NCBI GenBank assembly: GCA_002726315.1
Contig: PBSS01000002.1
Coordinates: 1-57,117 of the forward strand
Direction: 5' to 3'
Source: Acidimicrobiaceae bacterium
GTDB taxonomy: Bacteria > Actinomycetota > Acidimicrobiia > Acidimicrobiales > MedAcidi-G1
Length of the DNA stretch: 57,117 nt
A program made the translations under genes and the position numbers. Positions within the stretch are counted from its first letter, which is position 1, and every line of letters starts with the position of its first letter. Of this stretch, positions 44,678 to 53,154 are shown in pieces. The notes under the pieces were generated by a model. The model searched no databases. It was not told where the DNA came from and was given only the letters and a program-made list of their open reading frames with translations.

Positions 44678-46450
44678 CTACTCGCTCCTAGGCAGGACCC
44701 GTAAGCCCAGTTCCTCAAGGTGACGGTCGTCGATCGGTGTGGGCGCGCTGGTCAGTGGGTCTGCACCCGACTGGGTCTTCGGGTAGGCGATGACTTCGCG
44801 GATGTTCTCCTCGCCTGCCAGGATCGCCACCAGTCGGTCCATGCCGAAGGCGAAGCCGGCGTGCGGTGGTGGGCCATACCTGAAGGCGTCCAATAGGAAG
44901 CCGAACCGTTCCTGGGCCTCTTCGGCGCCGATTCCTAGGATAGAGAAGATATTTTCTTGGATTTCGCGCCGGTGGATCCTCACGCTTCCTGAACCCAGTT
45001 CCCAGCCGTTCAGGACCAGGTCGTAGGCCTGCGAGCGGACCGTCAGGAGGTCGCCGGCCTCGAGGGCCTCGAGGTCGTCTTCGTGAGGCATGGTGAATGG
45101 GTGGTGGGCAGGTATTGGGTTGCCAGCCTGATCGAGTCCTTCAAACAGGGGGAAGTCAACGACCCAGACGAAGTGGAGGCCACCCTCGGTGACCGGCGGG
45201 CGGCCCAGTTCAAGGCGTAGTAGGCCCAGGATGTGGCACGTGGTGTGGTGTTCGTCGGCCACTAACAACAGCAAGTCTCCTTCTTCGGCTTCGAACGCGG
45301 TACGCAGCGCCGCTTGTTCATCGTCGGAGCAGAATTTGGCCACAGGCGAGTTGAGGCTGTCGGCCTCCACCTTCATCCAGACAAGACCCTTGGCTCCCCA
45401 TCCCTTGCAGGTGTCGGTCAGGTCGTCGAGACGGTTACGCGACAACTCAGCTCCTCCGGGAACCCGGATGCCCTTTACACAGGGTGCCTGGAAAGCGCGA
45501 AATTCGGTGGCGGCGAACACGGGGGTCAGTTCGACGAGCTCCATACCAAACCGGATGTCAGGCTTGTCAGAGCCGTAGCGCTCCCTGGCCTCGTGCCATG
45601 ACATGCGGGGAAAGTCAGCTGGCCTAACACCGGTTACCGCCTCGGTAGCCGATGCAACCGTGTGGGTGATGAAGCCCATCACGTCGTCTTGGTTCACGAA
45701 GCTAGCCTCGGCATCGAGTTGCATGAACTCGAACTGGCGATCCGCCCTAAGGTCCTCATCGCGCAGGCAACGGGCGATCTGGTAGTAGCGGTCGACCCCA
45801 CCGATCATGCAGAGCTGCTTGAAGATCTGGGGGCTCTGAGGCAGGGCGTAGAACGACCCAGGCTCCTTTCGCGACGGGACAACGAAGTCGCGTGCGCCCT
45901 CGGGTGTACTCGCTACCAGCATGGGGGTTTCAACTTCGATGAAGCCCTGCTCTTCCATAGCAGTCCTCACAGCGCTGTTGACCGTGGCCCTGACCTCCAG
46001 GTTCTTCTGTAGGCGTGGACGACGCAGGTCGACGTAGCGGTGACGCAACCTGAGGACCTCGTCGACTTCGGTGCGTTCGTCGAGCGGAAACGGTGGTGGC
46101 TCTGAGGCTGAAAGAATCGTCACCTGGCTGGCATCGACCTCAATGGCTCCCGTTGGAAGAGCATCATTGGCGGTGTCAGCTGGTCGTTCCCTGACCTGGC
46201 CCGACACCTGGAGTACGTACTCGGAGCGCAGGTCTGCGGCACCGTCTACGACCACTTGGACTATGCCGCTGCGGTCGCGCAGGTCCACAAAGGCTAGGTG
46301 TTCACCGTGTTCGCGGCGACGCGCCACCCAGCCACACAGGGTGACCTGCCTTCCAATGTCGCCGCTACGAAGGTCGCCGCAACGGTCGGTCCGCATTGAC
46401 GTCGTGTAGTCGGGGCGTTGCCCGCCGTTGCTGTCAGTACTGCTTTTCAC
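44678..46450 (-). CDS. aspS: Aspartate-tRNA ligase, bacterial type
   Basis: Class II synthetase for tRNA-Asp, 590 residues. N-terminal OB-fold anticodon domain (VTLCGWVARRREHGEHLAFVDLRD), catalytic core with motif 2 ARCLRDEDLRADRQFEFMQLD, the bacterial GAD insertion (about 290-430), and motif 3 GFAFGMDRLVAILAGEENIREVIAYPK. GTG 46450 overlaps the hisS stop (GTGA) and has GAGG five bases ahead; ATG 46396 is the alternative start, nearer the conserved domain. Whether it also charges tRNA-Asn cannot be told here. Confidence 0.96.
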   Translation of the reverse strand: MKSSTDSNGGQRPDYTTSMRTDRCGDLRSGDIGRQVTLCGWVARRREHGEHLAFVDLRDRSGIVQVVVDGAADLRSEYVLQVSGQVRERPADTANDALPTGAIEVDASQVTILSASEPPPFPLDERTEVDEVLRLRHRYVDLRRPRLQKNLEVRATVNSAVRTAMEEQGFIEVETPMLVASTPEGARDFVVPSRKEPGSFYALPQSPQIFKQLCMIGGVDRYYQIARCLRDEDLRADRQFEFMQLDAEASFVNQDDVMGFITHTVASATEAVTGVRPADFPRMSWHEARERYGSDKPDIRFGMELVELTPVFAATEFRAFQAPCVKGIRVPGGAELSRNRLDDLTDTCKGWGAKGLVWMKVEADSLNSPVAKFCSDDEQAALRTAFEAEEGDLLLLVADEHHTTCHILGLLRLELGRPPVTEGGLHFVWVVDFPLFEGLDQAGNPIPAHHPFTMPHEDDLEALEAGDLLTVRSQAYDLVLNGWELGSGSVRIHRREIQENIFSILGIGAEEAQERFGFLLDAFRYGPPPHAGFAFGMDRLVAILAGEENIREVIAYPKTQSGADPLTSAPTPIDDRHLEELGLRVLPRSE

Positions 46451-47706
46451 TTGAGCCTCGCTAGCAGGGTTTCTGTGATGGAGGAGAGTGCAACTGATTC
46501 CTGGCCGGTGTCTCCGCGCAGGTCGCGGAGCGTCAGCGTGCCCGATTCCCGTTCGGAGTCACCAATGATGACGGCCATGGCAGCACCGCTGCGGTCAGCA
46601 GCGCGCATCTGGGCTTTCATGGAGCGTTCCCCCCAGGAGCGGTCTGCGCGGAGGCCGGAGCGTCGTAACTCGTCGGTGACGAGTAGGGCTGCTTCACCAC
46701 CGGTGGTGTCGACCACGAACACGTCCACGGGAGTATCGGGAGCCTCAAAGACACCCTCTGCGTCGCACGCCATGAGGGTTCGGTCCACGCCGATAGCAAA
46801 GCCCACGCCGGGAGTGGGCGGGGCCCCCATTGCCTCAGCCAAGCCGTCGTAGCGACCTCCCCCTCCGATGGCGTTCTGGGCTGCTTCGAACACCTCGGAG
46901 GTGAACTCGAAGGTGGTTCGCACATAGTAGTCGAGACCCCTGACGAGACGCGGCTGGATGGTGAAGGGGATCTCCAGGCTGGTTAGTGCCACCTTCACCT
47001 GCTCGAAGTGCCCGGCGGCCTCGTCTGAGAGGTGGTCGAGCATGCTGGGGGCTGAGTCGATCAGGTCGGCGTCCTCTGGCCGGTTGGAGTCGAGCACCCG
47101 TAGTGGGTTGGTTGAGGCCGTGGTCCTTGAATCTTCACTGAGTGAGTCCAGGTTGGCGGAGAAGTGGTCGTGGAGTGCTGAGACATAACGGGCCCTGTCC
47201 TCGGAACCGCCCAGGGAGTTGACCAGTAGTGTCACTTTCTGCAGGCCCAAGCACTCGTAGAAGCGCCACGCCGTGGCGATCACTTCGACATCCAAGTGGG
47301 CGTCCTCTGGGCCAAGTGCCTCAATGCCGACCTGGTCGAATTGGCGGAAACGACCCTTCTGGGCACGCTCGTAGCGGAAGTTGGGGCCGGCATACCAGGC
47401 CTTCCACGGCAGGGCTGGACGGTGCTCACCGAAGGATCGCACGATCGAAGCCGTCTGCTCAGGCCGTAGGGCGATTTGGCGACCACCGCGGTCTTCGAAC
47501 TCGTACATCTCTTTGCGAACGACGTCGGTGGTGTCGCCAAGTCGCCGGAACACCTCGACGTGTTCGAACATCGGCGGAACCAATTCGGTGTAGCCGGCGG
47601 CTTCGACTACGTCGGCGAAAACGCCGACGAGGGCGCGACGACGCGCCGATTCAGGCCAGAGGACGTCGTGTGTGCCCTTCGGCGCCCTGTAGATGGGGTC
47701 TGCCAC
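46447..47706 (-). CDS. hisS: Histidine-tRNA ligase
   Basis: Class II synthetase for tRNA-His, 419 residues, GTG start. N-terminal APKGTHDVLWPES, motif 2 GPNFRYERAQKGRFRQFDQVG, histidine motifs LVRGLDYYVRTTFEF and GGGGRYDGLAEAMG, motif 3 GVGFAIGVDRTL, and the C-terminal anticodon domain (from about 325). GTG 47706 lies eight bases after TAGCCT. It is coupled to aspS. Confidence 0.97.
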   Translation of the reverse strand: MADPIYRAPKGTHDVLWPESARRRALVGVFADVVEAAGYTELVPPMFEHVEVFRRLGDTTDVVRKEMYEFEDRGGRQIALRPEQTASIVRSFGEHRPALPWKAWYAGPNFRYERAQKGRFRQFDQVGIEALGPEDAHLDVEVIATAWRFYECLGLQKVTLLVNSLGGSEDRARYVSALHDHFSANLDSLSEDSRTTASTNPLRVLDSNRPEDADLIDSAPSMLDHLSDEAAGHFEQVKVALTSLEIPFTIQPRLVRGLDYYVRTTFEFTSEVFEAAQNAIGGGGRYDGLAEAMGAPPTPGVGFAIGVDRTLMACDAEGVFEAPDTPVDVFVVDTTGGEAALLVTDELRRSGLRADRSWGERSMKAQMRAADRSGAAMAVIIGDSERESGTLTLRDLRGDTGQESVALSSITETLLARLK

Positions 47707-47714
47707 GGGGGGAA

Positions 47715-47720
47715 AGGCTA
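47715..47720 (-). promoter_or_regulatory. Predicted -10 element of hisS
   Basis: TAGCCT on the minus strand, eight bases before the GTG at 47706, in the 56-base gap after relA. It predicts a leaderless hisS-aspS mRNA and hence no T-box. Confidence 0.5.
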
Positions 47721-47762
47721 CCGGCCCCCGAGGTCACCAACGGGCGATAACCAAACGGACTC

Positions 47763-49979
47763 TTAGGAACCCTGGCCGGGCACCACCCGGTAGACGTCGT
47801 AGACGGAGTCGATCTCGGCAATGATGTGCAGTAATGGCTCCAGGTGCGCCGGGTGGCCCATTTCGAAGTCGAACTTCATCTTGGCTGTGCGGTCCACTCC
47901 GCTGGTGACCGTGTCGGTGCCGACAACGTTGATTTGATGGTCTGCTAGCACGTTCACGATGTCGCGCAGTAACCGCGGTCGGTCAAGGGCCTTGACCTCG
48001 ATGGTGGCGAGGAAACTTCCGGTTACGGAACCATCCCATTCGACTTCGATGAGCCTGTCTGGTTGCCCTTCAGAGAGCGAGGTGGCGTTGGCACAGTCAC
48101 TGCGATGGACTGACACGCCCCGACCCCTTGTGACAAAGCCGATGATCTCGTCCGGTGGCACCGGGGTGCAACAACGTGAGAGTCTCACCATCATGTCGTC
48201 AAGGCCCTCCACGTGGACCCCTACCGAGCCGGTACGGCGCGGGACGGCAGTGGGCCGCAATACGGTGGCTGGCAACTGCTCGTCATCTTGTTCGTCGCTG
48301 ATGGCCCTCTGCACCTTGTCAACCACGGCCTTGGCCGAGATGTGGTGCTCACCAATCGCTGCATAAAGGGCGTCGGGGTCGGAGTAGTTCATGGTGGTCG
48401 CCACGTCGGCCAGGGGTCTGCCGGCCAGGAACTCCCTTACCGGCAGACCAGCCCTCCGCAACTCACGTACCAGATCGTCATAGCCGCTGTCGATGGCGTC
48501 GTGGCGGCGCTCTCGCGAGTACCACTGCTTGATTTTGTTTGAGGCCTTGTGGGTGGCTACGAACTTGAGCCAGTCGCGACTGGGGCCCGCTCCCTCCTGC
48601 TTTGAGGTGACGATCTCTACCGTCTCACCTGAGTTGAGGCGGGTTTCGAGTGGCACCAACCGGCCCTCGACCCTGGCTCCAACACACTTGTGGCCGACTT
48701 CAGTGTGGACCATGTAGGCAAAGTCAACCGGGGTAGCACCGATTGGCAAGGTGACCACCGCGCCCTGTGGCGTGAAGACGTACACCTCGTCTTGTTCGAG
48801 GTCCGTCTTCAGGTTTGCCATGAAGGTCCCGGGATCAGAGGTCTCCTCTTGCCATTCGACTATCCGTCCCAACCACGCCATCTCGTCAGACGGTGAACTG
48901 GCCTTGTAGTCGAAGTGCGCCGCCACCCCGTACTCGGCGCGTTGGTGCATTTCTTTTGTCCGAATCTGGAACTCGACCTGTTTTCCGAGTGGCCCGACAA
49001 CCGTGGTGTGCAGTGACTGGTAGAGGTTGAACTTGGGCATGGCCACGTAGTCCTTGAACCGGCCTTGAACCGGTTTCCAAGTGGCGTGGATGGAACCCAA
49101 CACGGCGTAGCAGTCGCGCACGTTCTCGACGATCACGCGTATACCGATGAGGTCGTAGATGTCGTCAAAGGATCGACCCTTCACGATCATCTTCTCGTAG
49201 ATGCTCCACAGGTGCTTGGGGCGGCCGTGGACTCCTGCCTTGAGCTTCAGGTCGGCCATGCGATTTTCGATGTCACCGATGAGCTGGGTCACGTAGTTGT
49301 CACGTTCAGGTGAGCGGTCCTGGACCATTTGGTCGATCTGGCTGTAGCGCTTCGGGTGGAGCGTGGCGAGTGACAGGTCCTCGAGTTGGTCTTTGATCTC
49401 CTGCATGCCGAGGCGGTTTGCAAGTGGAGCGTAGATGTCGAGTGTCTCACGGGCGATCCGCTCCTGTTTCTCCTCGGGTAGGGCGGCCAGGGTGCGCATG
49501 TTGTGGAGCCGGTCGGCCAGCTTGATGATGAGTACTCGCAGGTCCTTTGCGAGTGCTACCAGCATCTTTCGCATGCTGGCTGCCTGTTGCTCTTCGCGTG
49601 AGTCGAAATGCAGACGGTCGAGCTTGGTGACGCCGTCAACGATAAGCGACACGTCTTCTCCGAAGTCGCGCTCCAGATCAGATAGGTCCACGTCGGTGTC
49701 CTCGACGGCGTCATGGAGTAGTGCGGCTGCGATGGTTACGTCATCGAGGCCCTGTCTTGCGACGATCGTGGCTACCGCCATCGGGTGGTGAATGTAGGGC
49801 TCACCTGACTTGCGGATCTGCCCCACGTGGGCTGCCAGGGCTACCTCGTAGGCACGCTCGATGAGCGATGTCTCAGCCTTTGGATGGTGGTCGTGGAAGG
49901 TGGTGAGGAGGTCCGAGGTCTCCTCGACAGACGGATCGGGCCGGCGGCGCCACGGCAGGACCCTGGTGACGGTAACCAT
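47763..49979 (-). CDS. relA: Bifunctional (p)ppGpp synthetase/hydrolase (Rel)
   Basis: Long RSH enzyme of the stringent response, 738 residues from ATG 49979. The N-terminal HD hydrolase domain is intact (LLHDAVEDT near 88-96). The synthetase domain has VQGRFKDYVAMPKFNLYQSLHTTVVG, whose RxKD motif marks bifunctional Rel rather than E. coli RelA (ExDD). TGS domain (DEVYVFTPQGAVVTLPIGATPVDFAY), helical/zinc-finger region with two adjacent cysteines (VRLSRCCTPVPPDEI) and a C-terminal ACT domain. A GTG at 50012 is the alternative start. The ATG is one base after the stop of a 29-codon frame. Confidence 0.95.
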   Translation of the reverse strand: MVTVTRVLPWRRRPDPSVEETSDLLTTFHDHHPKAETSLIERAYEVALAAHVGQIRKSGEPYIHHPMAVATIVARQGLDDVTIAAALLHDAVEDTDVDLSDLERDFGEDVSLIVDGVTKLDRLHFDSREEQQAASMRKMLVALAKDLRVLIIKLADRLHNMRTLAALPEEKQERIARETLDIYAPLANRLGMQEIKDQLEDLSLATLHPKRYSQIDQMVQDRSPERDNYVTQLIGDIENRMADLKLKAGVHGRPKHLWSIYEKMIVKGRSFDDIYDLIGIRVIVENVRDCYAVLGSIHATWKPVQGRFKDYVAMPKFNLYQSLHTTVVGPLGKQVEFQIRTKEMHQRAEYGVAAHFDYKASSPSDEMAWLGRIVEWQEETSDPGTFMANLKTDLEQDEVYVFTPQGAVVTLPIGATPVDFAYMVHTEVGHKCVGARVEGRLVPLETRLNSGETVEIVTSKQEGAGPSRDWLKFVATHKASNKIKQWYSRERRHDAIDSGYDDLVRELRRAGLPVREFLAGRPLADVATTMNYSDPDALYAAIGEHHISAKAVVDKVQRAISDEQDDEQLPATVLRPTAVPRRTGSVGVHVEGLDDMMVRLSRCCTPVPPDEIIGFVTRGRGVSVHRSDCANATSLSEGQPDRLIEVEWDGSVTGSFLATIEVKALDRPRLLRDIVNVLADHQINVVGTDTVTSGVDRTAKMKFDFEMGHPAHLEPLLHIIAEIDSVYDVYRVVPGQGS

Positions 49980-49980
49980 C

Positions 49981-50070
49981 TCAGTCCCAGTTCCGGGCCG
50001 AGGGGACCACACTGGCAGTTGTCCTGGCGCGCTTCCAGTTCAGGACTCCGTAGTGGACCAAGTCGGTCAT
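49981..50070 (-). CDS. Possible 29-residue upstream peptide of relA
   Basis: ATG at 50070 to TGA at 49983-49981; relA's ATG is one base later (TGA-G-ATG), so terminating ribosomes could restart on relA. The peptide starts MTDLVHYGVLNWKRAR and ends RNWD. TACCGT lies six bases before the ATG, the same arrangement as the window's other leaderless starts. There is no membrane helix and no run of regulatory codons. It may be a leader peptide, or just the relA leader read in one frame. Evidence is position only. Confidence 0.35.
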   Translation of the reverse strand: MTDLVHYGVLNWKRARTTASVVPSARNWD

Positions 50071-50076
50071 CACACC

Positions 50077-50082
50077 ACGGTA
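50077..50082 (-). promoter_or_regulatory. Predicted -10 element upstream of relA
   Basis: TACCGT on the minus strand, six bases before the ATG of the 29-codon frame and about 100 bases before relA, just after the secF stop. Confidence 0.35.
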
Positions 50083-50092
50083 CCGGGCGGAA

Positions 50093-51202
50093 TCAGCGAC
50101 GCTTCTTGCGGGGCCGGGGTGGCACCCCTCCGGCTAGGTGGGTAGTTGCCACGGGTCTGCGGCGAGCAGGTCCCTTGGAGGCACCGGGACGCTCAGTGGA
50201 ACGGGTGTCTGGCAGGGCAGCTTCTTCGCGACCGATGAGGCGGGTATGGCCCTCGTTGCTGCTGCCTGAGCGTTGCGCCACCTTGTCAGCCACCTGGCGC
50301 CAGCGTTCTTCGCGCTCTTTGAGCACCGTGACGAGTGTGGAGGCCAGGAACAGCGAGGAGTAGGAGCCGACGATGATGCCGATAAGCAGGGCTACGCCGA
50401 ACTCCTGGAGGGTTTTGGCTCCCATGATCACTGACCCGATAAGCAGCAAGGACACGACGGGAATGGCCGAGGTGATGCTGGTGTTCAACGACCGCATGGT
50501 CACCCGGTTGAGAGCCAGGTTCATTAGCTCGGTGTAGGTGTAGCGCTCGGTGGCACCAAGGCGTCCTGTTGCCTCGCGGACCTTGTCGTAGACCACGATC
50601 GTGTCGTAGAGCGAGTAGCCCATGATCGTGAGGAACGCGATGACGGTCGACGGGGTGATCTCCAGTTGCAAGATGGAGTACAGGCCGACACTGACCAGGA
50701 TGTCGTGGGCTACTGCAACGAGGGCCCCGAGGGCCATCTTCCACTCGAGGCGCATGGTTATGTAAAGGGCCACCACTGCAAAGAACACGAGCAGGGCATT
50801 GGCGGCCTTGGATGTCACCTCCGCTCCCCATGTGGGTCCTACTTGTTCGAATGTCTCGACCGTTCCCAGTTGGGCTTCGAGCACGCTGCGGATCTCAGCG
50901 GCATGCATCGGGTCAGATACCTCGGAACGGATGCGTACGACGTCGCCGTCAACTGTCTGAATGCGGGAGTCCTCCGAGCCGAGGGCAGCCATCACCTCGC
51001 GCGCTTCGGCAACCGAGGTCTCTGGTGCCAGGACCTCAAAGGTGGTTCCACCCTCAAAGTCGATTCCTAGGTTCAGGCCTCGAACACCGAATGAGCCGAT
51101 GCTGAGGACAACTGCCACCAGTGACACCGTCACCGCCCTGCGCCACCAGCGCGGGTAGTCGAGCGCTGTCTCGCCGTTGAAGACGTCTCTGAGGAGGCCC
51201 AT
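50093..51202 (-). CDS. secF: Protein translocase subunit SecF
   Basis: Membrane partner of SecD; uses the proton gradient to pull exported proteins. The protein has 369 residues. TM1 near 24-42, periplasmic P1-like domain with GLNLGIDFEGGTTFEV, then TM2-TM6 (VGPTWGAEVTSKAANALLVFF onward), including YSLYDTIVVYDKVRE and TMRSLNTSITSAIPVVSLLL. A basic, Arg/Pro-rich cytosolic tail of about 70 residues follows the last helix. Its ATG overlaps the secD stop by one base. Confidence 0.96.
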   Translation of the reverse strand: MGLLRDVFNGETALDYPRWWRRAVTVSLVAVVLSIGSFGVRGLNLGIDFEGGTTFEVLAPETSVAEAREVMAALGSEDSRIQTVDGDVVRIRSEVSDPMHAAEIRSVLEAQLGTVETFEQVGPTWGAEVTSKAANALLVFFAVVALYITMRLEWKMALGALVAVAHDILVSVGLYSILQLEITPSTVIAFLTIMGYSLYDTIVVYDKVREATGRLGATERYTYTELMNLALNRVTMRSLNTSITSAIPVVSLLLIGSVIMGAKTLQEFGVALLIGIIVGSYSSLFLASTLVTVLKEREERWRQVADKVAQRSGSSNEGHTRLIGREEAALPDTRSTERPGASKGPARRRPVATTHLAGGVPPRPRKKRR

Positions 51203-52683
51203 CAGATGGTTCTCCCCACTGCGCTGACAGCTCCGCTAGCAGGTAGGCCAAAGCGCTGCGGGTGCTCGGCGAACCAGCGGGACCGGGCCATTAGGCGCAC
51301 CATGGGGCCCATGAAGAAGTAGGTGGCAACCAGATCCAGGAGTGTCGCCAAGCCGAGGTACAGAGCGAAGCCCCTTACGGCGCCGACTGTCAGCCACCAC
51401 AGCAGGCCTGCTCCGATGAGTGAGGCCATGTCTGCCTTGACGATCGTAGAAAACGCCACGGAAAACGCCTTGTCTACAGAGGACCGGGCTGTGCGGCCGT
51501 CGCGAATGTCCTCTTTGAGGTGTTCGAAGTAGACCACGTTCGAGTCGACCGATACGCCGATTGCCACGATTATCCCGGTGACTCCGGCCAGGGTCAGAGC
51601 CAGCCCGGACTGGGTTCCGAGGTGGGCGATGATCGCCCAGAGCAGGCTTCCCGAGATGGCCAGGCTGGCAAGCGCTACGAAGCCCAGCAGCCGGTAGTAG
51701 CCCACGATGAACAAGCCCACGATCACCAGGCCGATGATTCCGGCCACGATGCCGGCGTGGAGGGAGTCCTCGCCGATGGTGGCAGAGACCACCTGGGTGT
51801 TCTCTGCTTCCAGTTCGACAGGGAGGGCGCCGTAACGGAGGCCCAGAGCCACAACGTCAGCCTCTTCTTTGTCGAATGCTCCTGAGATGAGGATGCGGTC
51901 CCTTTCGAACTCGGGTGCCCGTATCTGTGGTGCTGTCAATACCTCGCCGTCGAGCACTAGGGCAAGGCGACCGTTGGTGAAGCCAGGCAGGATCGGGCAC
52001 GAGGGGGCTCCTACGAAGCAGAGTGCCGCCATCTCGTTGAAGGCGTCGATACCGGCTTCTCCGGCCTTCAGGGCTACCGCTACTTGCCATTCGAATTCGA
52101 TCATGTCGGCGTTGGCGTCCTCAAGGGCGTCGCCGGTCAGGACGCTCGGGGCCAGCAGGTAGCGCTCGTTGCTATCACGCCCACCGAGTACGACGAACTG
52201 GTCGGCTAGGTCGTCTTCAGGAAGGGTGGCCCCTAGGGGGCCGGTTGGGGCGATGATGTCGCCGGCAAGCAGCGGGGCACAAGAGGCCGGTGCGGGACGT
52301 GCTACGCCCTCCCGGTCCAGGTCAGCTGGCATGAGGGGAAGCACGTCACAGACGGGCCGGAAACGCAGCTCAGCGGTGGTGCCGACCAGCTGGAGGGCCC
52401 GCTGCTGGTCTGCGACCCCGGGGAGGGAGACCATCACGCCCTCTGCGGTCCTAGATACCTCGGGTTCGGCGACCCCAAGGGCGTCGACGCGCTTGCGAAT
52501 GATCTCGACTGCCTGGTCCAACATCTCTTCGTTGGCTGGTTCGGTGGCCGTGAGGCGCACGGATACCCCGCCCTGAAGGTCCAGGCCTAAGAGTGGCTTG
52601 TTCTGCCAGAAAATCGTCAGAGTCGATGCCGCTACAGCAATGAAGATGATTGCGACGAGGTAGATGCTCTGTCGGCGGGGCAT
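51202..52683 (-). CDS. secD: Protein translocase subunit SecD
   Basis: 493 residues: TM1 (about 7-25), a large extracytoplasmic domain starting LLGLDLQGGVSVRL and containing RKRVDALGVAEPEVSR, and five C-terminal helices with VIVGLFIVGYYRLLG, GVSVDSNVVYFEHLKEDIRDG (conserved Asp) and FSTIVKADMASLIGAGLLWWL. Co-translated with secF and 37 bases after yajC; yajC-secD-secF is the usual module. Confidence 0.97.
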   Translation of the reverse strand: MPRRQSIYLVAIIFIAVAASTLTIFWQNKPLLGLDLQGGVSVRLTATEPANEEMLDQAVEIIRKRVDALGVAEPEVSRTAEGVMVSLPGVADQQRALQLVGTTAELRFRPVCDVLPLMPADLDREGVARPAPASCAPLLAGDIIAPTGPLGATLPEDDLADQFVVLGGRDSNERYLLAPSVLTGDALEDANADMIEFEWQVAVALKAGEAGIDAFNEMAALCFVGAPSCPILPGFTNGRLALVLDGEVLTAPQIRAPEFERDRILISGAFDKEEADVVALGLRYGALPVELEAENTQVVSATIGEDSLHAGIVAGIIGLVIVGLFIVGYYRLLGFVALASLAISGSLLWAIIAHLGTQSGLALTLAGVTGIIVAIGVSVDSNVVYFEHLKEDIRDGRTARSSVDKAFSVAFSTIVKADMASLIGAGLLWWLTVGAVRGFALYLGLATLLDLVATYFFMGPMVRLMARSRWFAEHPQRFGLPASGAVSAVGRTI

Positions 52684-52720
52684 GGGTCAGGTGTGCTGTG
52701 GTCGTTCGGAGTTGCCGTAG

Positions 52721-53035
52721 TCAGTCGGCGATGGGCCCCTCGTCGGCCTCTTCGACGGCTTCTTCCTGAGCCTCTTCGATGACTGGCTCATTGAAGCGAC
52801 GCTCCACCGAACTACGTAGCAGTTTCAATTCGATGTTCTCGGCGACCTCGAGCCAGATGATGTCATCTTCGACTTCATTGATAACGCCGAATAGTCCCGA
52901 GTGTAAGAGAACCTCGTCTCCTACCTGGATGGAGGCGACCAGGTTCCGCTGGGCGCGTGCCTTCTTCTGCTGGGGTCGGATCATGAGGAAGTACATGAGT
53001 CCGAAGATCAGGATGAGTGGCAGGAAACTAGCCAT
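52721..53035 (-). CDS. yajC: Preprotein translocase subunit YajC
   Basis: Small single-pass membrane protein of the SecDF complex, 104 residues. One N-terminal helix (about 3-17, SFLPLILIFGLMYFL) then IRPQQKKARAQRNLVASIQVGDEVLLHSGLFGVINEV, the family core. The tail is acidic (EEAQEEAVEEADEG). ATG 53035 has GAGG six bases ahead; an in-frame start 22 codons earlier would be non-conserved. Confidence 0.95.
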   Translation of the reverse strand: MASFLPLILIFGLMYFLMIRPQQKKARAQRNLVASIQVGDEVLLHSGLFGVINEVEDDIIWLEVAENIELKLLRSSVERRFNEPVIEEAQEEAVEEADEGPIAD

Positions 53036-53154
53036 TTGGTGCCTCGTGTCTGGGTTGGTCACCGGCGCAGGGCGGCCATTGGTGGCTGCCGGCGCCCGCA
53101 ATGGGACCGGTAGAGCCTACGGCCGCTGTCTGCGGATTCTGTCTCACTCGGTAA
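53036..53154. other. Intergenic region between tgt and yajC
   Basis: 119 bases holding the yajC ribosome site and a TAGGCT hexamer (minus strand, near 53118) with no good -35. No hairpin-T-tract terminator is seen after tgt. Confidence 0.4.
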
